Assembly (NCBI GenBank): GCA_015485375.1 | Contig: WFTU01000133.1 | Coordinates: forward strand, 1-8,541 | Reading direction: 5' to 3' | Length of the DNA stretch: 8,541 nt | Source: Paracoccaceae bacterium | GTDB taxonomy: Bacteria; Pseudomonadota; Alphaproteobacteria; Rhodobacterales; Rhodobacteraceae | In this document: positions 1 to 5,147 of the stretch, one piece after another | Numbering within the stretch: the first letter of the stretch is position 1 | Layout of the letters: each line of letters opens with the position of its first letter | Translations under genes and position numbers: made by a program | The notes under the pieces: model-generated | Told to the model about the DNA's origin: nothing | The model's input: only the letters and a program-made list of their open reading frames with translations | Database searches by the model: none

Positions 1-1526
1 CGACAGGGCGTGCATTGCCCGCAGCTTTCCGATGCAAAAAACCGCAGCATATTGAGCGCCACATCCCGCATGTTGTCCTGATCCGACAGCACCACCACCG
101 CCGCCGATCCGATGAACGTGTCATAGGGTTGCAAGGTATCGAAATCGAGCGGAATATCATCCATCGCGGCGGGCAAAATCCCCGAGGACGGCCCGCCGGG
201 CTGATAGGCCTTCAACACATGCCCCTCCGCCATACCGCCGGACGCCTCGATAATATCGCGGATGGTCGAGCCGGCAGGCAGCAGCTTCACCCCCGGCTCC
301 CGCACCCGCCCCGACACGGAATAGGAACGCAGCCCCTTGCGTCCGTTCCTCTCCACCGCGCTCAAAACCTCCGGCCCCTCGCGCAGAACCCGCGTGACCC
401 AGTAGAGCGTCTCGACATTATGCACCAGCGTCGGACGCCCGAAGATACCGTTTTGCGCCACATAGGGCGGACGGTGGCGCGGGATGCCGCGCTTGCCCTC
501 GATACTCTCGATCATCGCGCTTTCCTCGCCGCAGATATAGGCCCCCGCCCCGCGACGAAGCTCGACAAAGCCCGATGGAAGGACCCCCGCCCCCACCAGC
601 TTCGCGATCTCGCGCGTCAGGATTTCCCGCACCGCCGGATATTCATCGCGCAGATAGAAGAAAACCTTCTCCGCCCCGACCACTTTCGCCGCAATCGCCA
701 TGCCCTCCAGCACCGCCAGCGGCTCGCGCTCCAGATAGTAGCGGTCCTTGAACGTCCCCGGCTCGCCCTCGTCAGCATTGACCGCCAGATACCGCGGCGC
801 CTGCTCCGCCCGCACAAGCTCCCACTTTTTCGCCACCGGAAATCCCGCGCCGCCCAGACCGCGCAGGCCCGACGCCCGCACTGTCTCTATCACCCGCTCA
901 ACCGGCAAGGCACCGGACCAGACGTCGAAATAAACCCCGTCGCCATATTCCTCGAAATAGGCCTCGACCGTCTGGTATTCCGGAATAACCGGCGCGAAAT
1001 CCCCCGAAGCCACCACAGCCTGCGTTTTCGCCACATCCGCATGATCCACATGCCGGTGCCCGACCTCCAGCACAGGTGCGCTATCACAGCGCCCCATGCA
1101 GGGCGCACGCAGCACGCGCACCTCGCCGCCCGCGTATTTTTCGCCGAGTGCTTGCAGCAGCTCCGCGCTCCCCGCCAGTTCGCAGGAAAGGGAATCACAT
1201 ACCCGGATCGTCACCGCCGGAGGCGCCGCCTCCCCTTCCTTGACGATATCGAAATGGGCATAGAAACTCGCGACCTCGAACACCTCGGCCATCGACAACC
1301 GCATCTCCTCGGCCAAAGCCCGCAGATGCGCCGCCGAGAGATGCCCGTAAGCGTCCTGAACAAGATGCAGATGTTCGATCAGCAGATCCCGCCGCCGCTC
1401 GCGCGCCCCGAGCAGCAGACGCACCTCGCGCAGCGCCTCCTCCTCCACCTGCCGGCCCTTGGGCGTATGGCGCCCCTTGCCGCGTCCGGATTTCCACACC
1501 CCTTTGCGCATTTCCACAGTCGTCAT
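1..1526 (-). CDS. fdsB: Fused NuoE-NuoF diaphorase subunit, probable NAD-dependent formate dehydrogenase beta subunit (C-terminus outside window)
   Basis: Translating the minus strand from the ATG at 1526 gives 508 residues without a stop to the left edge. Residues about 45-175 are a NuoE-type thioredoxin-like domain carrying all four [2Fe-2S] ligands in the classic spacing: Cys110, Cys115, Cys143, Cys147. Residues about 205 onward are NuoF-like: glycine-rich LRGLGGAGFP at 221-230 and NADEGEPGTFKDRYYLE from 250 (FMN/NADH site), an SLBB segment near 405-435, and the SCGQCTPC start of the [4Fe-4S] motif (Cys502, 505, 508) at the window edge; the fourth Cys must lie outside. In this family electrons pass between the catalytic subunit and NAD+ through FMN and these clusters. 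EPGTFKDR (rather than EPGTCKDR of complex I) and the fusion favour FdsB or HoxF over respiratory NuoF; FdsB is my preference, but the neighbouring subunit that would settle it is not visible. The start is backed by AGGGA five bases upstream. Confidence 0.85.
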   Translation of the reverse strand, partial: MTTVEMRKGVWKSGRGKGRHTPKGRQVEEEALREVRLLLGARERRRDLLIEHLHLVQDAYGHLSAAHLRALAEEMRLSMAEVFEVASFYAHFDIVKEGEAAPPAVTIRVCDSLSCELAGSAELLQALGEKYAGGEVRVLRAPCMGRCDSAPVLEVGHRHVDHADVAKTQAVVASGDFAPVIPEYQTVEAYFEEYGDGVYFDVWSGALPVERVIETVRASGLRGLGGAGFPVAKKWELVRAEQAPRYLAVNADEGEPGTFKDRYYLEREPLAVLEGMAIAAKVVGAEKVFFYLRDEYPAVREILTREIAKLVGAGVLPSGFVELRRGAGAYICGEESAMIESIEGKRGIPRHRPPYVAQNGIFGRPTLVHNVETLYWVTRVLREGPEVLSAVERNGRKGLRSYSVSGRVREPGVKLLPAGSTIRDIIEASGGMAEGHVLKAYQPGGPSSGILPAAMDDIPLDFDTLQPYDTFIGSAAVVVLSDQDNMRDVALNMLRFFASESCGQCTPC

Positions 1527-1683
1527 GCCCGTCCCTCGATATTTGACAAAGGCGAGTTTACACCCGCACACGGTTTTCCATATACCCAAAACGACACGAC
1601 ACACCAAAAATCGCAACCCCGCTTGTTATCGGGCACCCCAAACACGATATACTCCCTATCGCGCGAAAACATCAGGAGCCCGC
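1527..1683. promoter_or_regulatory. Divergent intergenic region between the diaphorase gene and the DUF1523 gene
   Basis: These 157 bases separate two divergently transcribed genes and should hold both promoters. For the plus-strand gene the best candidate is a TATACT -10 box at 1648-1653 with TTGTTA at 1623-1628 as a poor, rather distant (19-bp) -35 box; this would leave an untranslated leader of about 25 bases. AGGAG at 1674-1678 is the ribosome-binding site, five bases before the ATG at 1684. For the minus-strand gene I see only the AGGGA ribosome-binding site and no convincing -10/-35 pair. A perfect TTGACA at 1543-1548 on the plus strand has no matching -10 box at normal spacing. Confidence 0.45.
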
Positions 1684-2328
1684 ATGAAACGCCTAAAATG
1701 GATCGTCATCACGATTATAACGCTGATTGTCGCGCTGTTTTTCCAGTATTCCCTGCCCAAACACGACATCGTGCAGATCGTCGGCACCGATGTGAAACGC
1801 ATGGACGTGGACAGCGGCTCGTGGCGCTGGGCCGCGCAAGATTCCGGCACCAATGTCACCAACACCCGCGACGTGCGCTTCATCAACGCCGCCCGCCCGA
1901 ACGGCAAACCGCGTGTCTACCGCAACGAGGACACCAACTGGGGCTGGCCGCCCTATTTCAAATTCGACAGCGGCGATTTGAATGCCGAGGCGCAGGCCTA
2001 TGCCAAACAGGACGACTTCTGGGTTTCCGTCACCTACTACGGCTGGCGCATCACCTTCCTGTCGATATTCCCGAACGCGGTCGGCATGAAACCCGTCTCC
2101 GGCCCCGACGCCACAATCATCCCGTGGTTCAACATTGTTTTCCTGACTCTGCTGACCGCGCTTGCAGTCTACATTTTTCTTAAAATCCGCCAGTTCAAAC
2201 GCAAACGCGTCGATCCGGTGCTGGAAGATGTGGGCGAGGCATGGGACAGCGTCGAGGATACCGCCTCCGAAGCCAAGGACAGTGCCGTCGGCTGGTGGAA
2301 AAAGCTCCTGAAATGGATACGGCGGTAG
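1684..2328 (+). CDS. DUF1523 family membrane protein, 214 aa
   Basis: The product is a 214-residue protein of unknown function. I recognise the DUF1523 pattern known from Rhodobacteraceae: an N-terminal SLPKHDIVQIVGTDVKRMD stretch, then PNGKPRVYRNEDTNWGWPPYFKFD near 72-95, then YYGWRITFLSIFPNAV near 118-133. Residues about 6-22 form a first membrane segment and about 145-167 a second; the roughly 120 residues between them would lie in the periplasm, assuming positive-inside orientation (Lys/Arg flank both cytoplasmic ends). After the second segment comes a basic stretch (KIRQFKRKR), an acidic stretch near 177-200 and an amphipathic, Trp-rich end (GWWKKLLKWIRR) that could lie on the membrane. 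The ATG at 1684 is chosen over an upstream in-frame one because AGGAG sits five bases before it and the first residues lead straight into the membrane helix. It is divergent from the diaphorase gene and convergent with the pilus genes, so it is probably monocistronic. The family assignment is from memory of conserved motifs. Confidence 0.85.
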   Translation: MKRLKWIVITIITLIVALFFQYSLPKHDIVQIVGTDVKRMDVDSGSWRWAAQDSGTNVTNTRDVRFINAARPNGKPRVYRNEDTNWGWPPYFKFDSGDLNAEAQAYAKQDDFWVSVTYYGWRITFLSIFPNAVGMKPVSGPDATIIPWFNIVFLTLLTALAVYIFLKIRQFKRKRVDPVLEDVGEAWDSVEDTASEAKDSAVGWWKKLLKWIRR

Positions 2329-2339
2329 GGCTTCCCCTA
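2326..2339. repeat. Short inverted repeat containing both convergent stop codons
   Basis: TAGGG (2326-2330) and CCCTA (2335-2339) form a perfect 5-bp stem around a 4-base loop. The left arm begins with the TAG stop of the DUF1523 gene and the right arm ends with the TAG stop of the convergent TadF-like gene, whose reading frames end only eight bases apart. CCCTAGGG at 2335-2342 is in addition an 8-bp palindrome. No T-run follows on either strand, so there is no support for an intrinsic terminator. Confidence 0.5.
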
Positions 2340-2876
2340 GGGCGTATACGTCACGGCCGGATAGAAACGCGGGCTGTTGACGATAGCCGTGCGCCAGTAC
2401 TGGGTCTGGAGGCCCACCCAATCCGCCATCGGGACATAGGGCGTAAAGGTTTCCGTAACAACCACAGTCTCCAGCGGCGCCATTGTCGGAATAATATCCA
2501 CCGGAATATTGACGTCGGTCAGCGGTGTCATGTCCGGCCCGCGTGTGACGCTCCAGAGCACAGTATACTCGATCCCGCCGCCGGGGCTGGTACGCGCTCT
2601 CACGCTGCTGATACGCAATCCCAGACCACTTCTGATCTTCGGCAACATGCGCGATTCAAGAAGATAGAGATTGTCCACGTCACCCGTGTTCAAATACTCG
2701 CTACGGGAAATAATATCCCCGATCGTATAGGTCACCTTCGCCGCATGACTGCGCGTTTTATACGCGTCAAAGAAAACCACGGTCCCTACGAACCATGCAA
2801 ACAGAAACGGAAACCAGATCACAAACTCGATTGTGATCGTTCCGCGCTCGTCCTTGTCAAAGCGTCTTAGCTTCAT
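2337..2876 (-). CDS. TadF-like Flp pilus pseudopilin, 179 aa
   Basis: This is the third gene of the minus-strand pilus set and probably a minor pseudopilin of the Flp/Tad type IVb pilus. After a short charged leader (MKLRRFDKDERG) the sequence shows a good Flp prepilin cleavage pattern: Gly12 as the last leader residue, then TITIEF with Glu17 at mature position +5 and Phe18 at +6, followed by a hydrophobic helix at about 18-36. The remaining 140 residues contain no cysteine and no catalytic motif; they would form the exported globular part. The family's prepilins are cut by a TadV-type peptidase at the membrane and take part in pilus assembly. The start lies 25 bases after the stop of the TadE-like gene, with AGGCAGG in the gap as a modest ribosome-binding site, so co-transcription is likely. 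TadE and TadF are hard to tell apart by sequence alone; the order and the leader suggest TadF. Confidence 0.75.
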   Translation of the reverse strand: MKLRRFDKDERGTITIEFVIWFPFLFAWFVGTVVFFDAYKTRSHAAKVTYTIGDIISRSEYLNTGDVDNLYLLESRMLPKIRSGLGLRISSVRARTSPGGGIEYTVLWSVTRGPDMTPLTDVNIPVDIIPTMAPLETVVVTETFTPYVPMADWVGLQTQYWRTAIVNSPRFYPAVTYTP

Positions 2877-2901
2877 CTTGTTGCCTGCCTGTTCTGCCGG
2901 A

Positions 2902-3453
2902 TCATGGCGGCTCGTTCATAAATGCACCATAGGCCACCATGGCAAAACCGCCTGACGGGTCCTTGGTAAGCTGTGCGCCCAGCCCGGTTCCGGGTAACAG
3001 CGGATCAACCACCATACAGGCGCGTACAAACATAATATCCGATCGCGCCCCCGGATTCACATTCACTACCGGTGAAACTGCACCGGTGCGATCGACACAC
3101 CCGATCTCGGATGTGTTTGCGAGACCGAGAGTCGTGCGATCAAGCACCGCGAGTTCGAGGTGAACCGAATTCTGGCAATCCTTGAATACCTTGGCGTAAT
3201 TACAAACGTTGGCTTTCAGCGTGTCGTGGCTCGGGTTCGCACCGTAGAGCCCCAGCCGTAAATCCCGCACCATCAGGTCGAGTCCCCGTTCCAGCATCAT
3301 CTGGCGCGTCATTAGCCAGCCTGCCTCGAACACAGAAAACACCAACCAGAAGAGCATCGGCGCCACGAGCACGAACTCGACGGTCGCGTTGGCGGAATCA
3401 TCACGCCAGAAGGTGCGGACATCCTGTGCGATTTCTTTTGCCAGATACATCAT
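2902..3453 (-). CDS. TadE-like Flp pilus assembly protein, 183 aa
   Basis: This is the middle gene of the pilus set, a TadE/TadG-family membrane-anchored protein. A 21-residue leader is followed by NATVEFVLVAPMLFWLVFSVFEAGWLM, a typical TadE-like hydrophobic segment spanning about 24-47, with Glu26 at the place of the conserved pilin glutamate. The residue before the predicted cut is Ala21 rather than the usual Gly, so processing is less certain than in the next gene. The exported part has four cysteines (84, 93, 119, 146), enough for two disulfides. The ATG at 3453 overlaps the TGA of the preceding TadG-like gene as ATGA; no Shine-Dalgarno sequence precedes it, which points to translational coupling. 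A second ATG follows directly at 3450. The family helps assemble Flp pili, probably as a pseudopilin or scaffold in the inner membrane and periplasm. Confidence 0.8.
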   Translation of the reverse strand: MMYLAKEIAQDVRTFWRDDSANATVEFVLVAPMLFWLVFSVFEAGWLMTRQMMLERGLDLMVRDLRLGLYGANPSHDTLKANVCNYAKVFKDCQNSVHLELAVLDRTTLGLANTSEIGCVDRTGAVSPVVNVNPGARSDIMFVRACMVVDPLLPGTGLGAQLTKDPSGGFAMVAYGAFMNEPP

Positions 3454-4787
3454 TCGATCAGTTTCAGTTGGTCTATATCATTGGCAATTATGCGGAACGC
3501 ATCGGAAATTTCGACACCTTCCACAAGGAAGAAATTGCTTGGCGAAGTTGCGCAATTCCGCATTTTCGTTTCGGCAGACGTGCCCGCAACTTCGAAGCCG
3601 ATGGTATAGACTACAATCCCGGCATTCTTTGCAGCTGCACATATCTGATCAAGATACCGATCACCCGTTGTCGGCCCGACGACCGTCTCCAGATAGCTTG
3701 AGCCGTAGGAAATAGAATTCCTGTCCCAATAGTCGGCACTTCGGCGATTATAGTACCAGTCCTTGACCCGTTTGTCGTATGTATTCACCCCGTCAGTCAT
3801 CAGCACTACAACCTTCAATGTCTCCGGATCATCATATGCTGCAGGACGGTTGGTAAAGCTGGGGTCAACAAGACCGTCGTTGACCAAACCCGTAATGACC
3901 GGCTGCGTGCCCGGATCCAGCAGGGCCACGCCCCACTTCATTCCAAGGTAGGAAGATGTATTCCCCTCGGGACGCAGGTTGCCGATCATGTTTTTCAGTG
4001 TGTTATTGTTGTTCGACATCGTGAGGATTTTACCCCCGCCGGTCGGACACCAGTAATATCCGCTGCGCCAACGCCAATGCTGGACCTGCTCGTACTGTGT
4101 CGTCGGTGAAATGCCCGTTCTTGTATAGTCCGACGGGTTCATCACGAAACAGTAGTCGTAATTCTGCCAGATGTTGAGGTTGTATTTCGTTCCCAGAGCC
4201 CGCCCGGGATTAACCTGTGCGGAGTACGGAATAATCGAAAGTGTGGTCTTGGCACGCGTGTTCGGCGTCAGAATAGTATCGACGAATTCGCGCGCCGCGA
4301 CTTTCAATTTATCCAGCTTGCCATTCCAGCCCATGGATCCGGAAATATCGAGGACAAGCGAAATTTCGACGTTCGTCACGGCCTCTTCGGCGACACCGTG
4401 TGCCGCCGCAGTCAACGAATTGATACCCAGAAGTTTCAGGAAGAATGTTCCTACCTCGACGGTTGCATCTGCGGTAACAACTCGCGAATTGATGCTCAAC
4501 TGTGACTGGACGTTTAGGTTTACCGTATATTCGCTGAAGGCGCGCGTGGTCATATAGTCCGCAACCACAACCGCCGGGTCAGCCCCCTGCTTGAAAGAAG
4601 CAGCCGACAGCACGCCGCGATCAAGCGCATCCTGAAGGTCCGCACGCATGGTTTCCTGACGCATGAAATCGACGGCCATTCCGCCGCCTACAACCATGAT
4701 CAGAAACAGAACCAGAATAAACGGCGTAATCGCACCGTCTTCGCTTCTGGAAAGTTTTTTCAGCTTCGAAATAAAAAAATTCATCAT
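3450..4787 (-). CDS. tadG: TadG-like Flp pilus protein with von Willebrand factor A domain, 445 aa
   Basis: This is the first gene of the pilus set. Residues about 20-41 form a single membrane anchor of TadE/TadG type (DGAITPFILVLFLIMVVGGG), followed by DLQDALDRGVLSAASF near 50-65, the region often called Tad-like. A von Willebrand A domain starts near residue 140: its metal-binding DxSxS is DISGS at 147-151, a serine/threonine-rich TSSYLGMKWGVALL segment fits the third-site threonine region, and VVLMTDGVNTY supplies the later MIDAS aspartate, before NAGIVVYTIGFEV. The domain is expected to be periplasmic and to bind a protein partner through a metal ion. Cys residues occur in pairs in the insertion and near the C-terminus. 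The start is one of two adjacent ATGs (4787, 4784) behind GGGAG; the second has the better seven-base spacing. A GTG at 4829 would add 14 residues but has a poorly spaced ribosome-binding site and would place extra residues before an already complete leader. The gene ends in an ATGA overlap with the TadE-like gene. Confidence 0.82.
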   Translation of the reverse strand: MMNFFISKLKKLSRSEDGAITPFILVLFLIMVVGGGMAVDFMRQETMRADLQDALDRGVLSAASFKQGADPAVVVADYMTTRAFSEYTVNLNVQSQLSINSRVVTADATVEVGTFFLKLLGINSLTAAAHGVAEEAVTNVEISLVLDISGSMGWNGKLDKLKVAAREFVDTILTPNTRAKTTLSIIPYSAQVNPGRALGTKYNLNIWQNYDYCFVMNPSDYTRTGISPTTQYEQVQHWRWRSGYYWCPTGGGKILTMSNNNNTLKNMIGNLRPEGNTSSYLGMKWGVALLDPGTQPVITGLVNDGLVDPSFTNRPAAYDDPETLKVVVLMTDGVNTYDKRVKDWYYNRRSADYWDRNSISYGSSYLETVVGPTTGDRYLDQICAAAKNAGIVVYTIGFEVAGTSAETKMRNCATSPSNFFLVEGVEISDAFRIIANDIDQLKLIE

Positions 4788-4870
4788 CGCGCTCCCACGC
4801 AGGATAACCCAATAAAATTCATGGACCACTCCGCATGTTGCTCGCGAAATCCGGAGAATTCTGGCCCTGT

Positions 4871-4885
4871 TGTTCGAACAGCTGT
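4871..4885. promoter_or_regulatory. Overlapping palindromes, candidate operator
   Basis: TGTTCGAACA at 4871-4880 is a perfect 10-bp palindrome and ACAGCTGT at 4878-4885 an 8-bp palindrome sharing three bases with it. They lie about 85-100 bases upstream of the TadG-like start, a reasonable place for a regulator binding site. It does not match the alphaproteobacterial LexA box (GTTC-N7-GTTC). No regulator can be named, and a 10-bp palindrome in 360 bases is not rare by chance. Confidence 0.3.
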
Positions 4886-4998
4886 ACTAAAAACCACGCC
4901 TGCCGAAACGGCAAGAACCCCCTCCCCGATCGATTCCTCGGTTCACAGTATATCCCCGATATCGTCAATATTGCAATACTCGCACAACCACACGGATA

Positions 4999-5034
4999 TT
5001 TCATGGTTGTTTAACCAGCATTAAGAGCATGAAA
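4999..5034. promoter_or_regulatory. Nested inverted repeats with a CtrA-like TTAA pair
   Basis: TTTCATG (4999-5005) and CATGAAA (5028-5034) are perfect 7-base inverted repeats. Inside them, TGGTT (5004-5008) and AACCA (5013-5017) form a second, partly overlapping pair. The same stretch carries TTAACCAG at 5011-5018 and TTAA at 5021-5024, i.e. TTAA-N6-TTAA. The alphaproteobacterial cell-cycle regulator CtrA binds TTAA-N7-TTAA and TTAACCAT half-sites, so this is one base short of a full site with a 7-of-8 half-site. The block lies 114-149 bases before the glycosyltransferase start and about 210-250 before the TadG-like start. Confidence 0.35.
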
Positions 5035-5147
5035 CCTGTGTATACGTAATAATTTCTTGTGTTTTCAAAGCATATGGGCGGAGAGCCGTTTACCATTTGG
5101 CAATATCTTTGCTGTTAGACATTCCCGTCCGCAACCATGGAAAACGC

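Larger units (their letters stand above)
4788..5147. other. 360-bp divergent intergenic region with palindromes
   Basis: No protein-coding gene is supported here. The region lies between the outward-facing TadG-like and glycosyltransferase genes and must hold both promoters, but I cannot place a convincing -10/-35 pair for either. The half nearer the glycosyltransferase (about 4950-5070) is clearly AT-richer than the flanking genes. It contains: overlapping palindromes TGTTCGAACA (4871-4880) and ACAGCTGT (4878-4885); a TGCCG-AAA-CGGCA hairpin (4901-4913); TATTGCAATA (4969-4978); a nested inverted-repeat block at 4999-5034; and GTATAC/TACGTA near 5040-5047. Two tiny reading frames with ATG starts, at 5074-5118 (14 residues) and 5137-5151 (four residues), precede the glycosyltransferase start, without clear ribosome-binding sites. 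Confidence 0.6.

Noticed and set aside
1543..1548. Perfect TTGACA as a promoter -35 box
   Set aside because: No -10-like hexamer occurs 15-19 bases downstream on the plus strand, and it is 140 bases from the gene it would serve.
15..2183. Plus-strand open frame of 722 codons over the left end
   Set aside because: It lies antisense to the diaphorase gene, whose minus-strand translation has complete cofactor motifs, and runs out of frame over the DUF1523 gene. The product is Arg/His/Pro-rich with no domain: a GC-rich shadow frame.
4788..4829. GTG start for the TadG-like gene at 4829
   Set aside because: GGAG is almost adjacent to the GTG, too close to work, while GGGAG is well placed before the ATG pair at 4787/4784.
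5097..5147. In-frame TTG start adding 17 residues to the glycosyltransferase
   Set aside because: TTG is a rare start and has no Shine-Dalgarno sequence; the added residues show no signal peptide. The ATG at 5148 is preferred, though its own site is weak.
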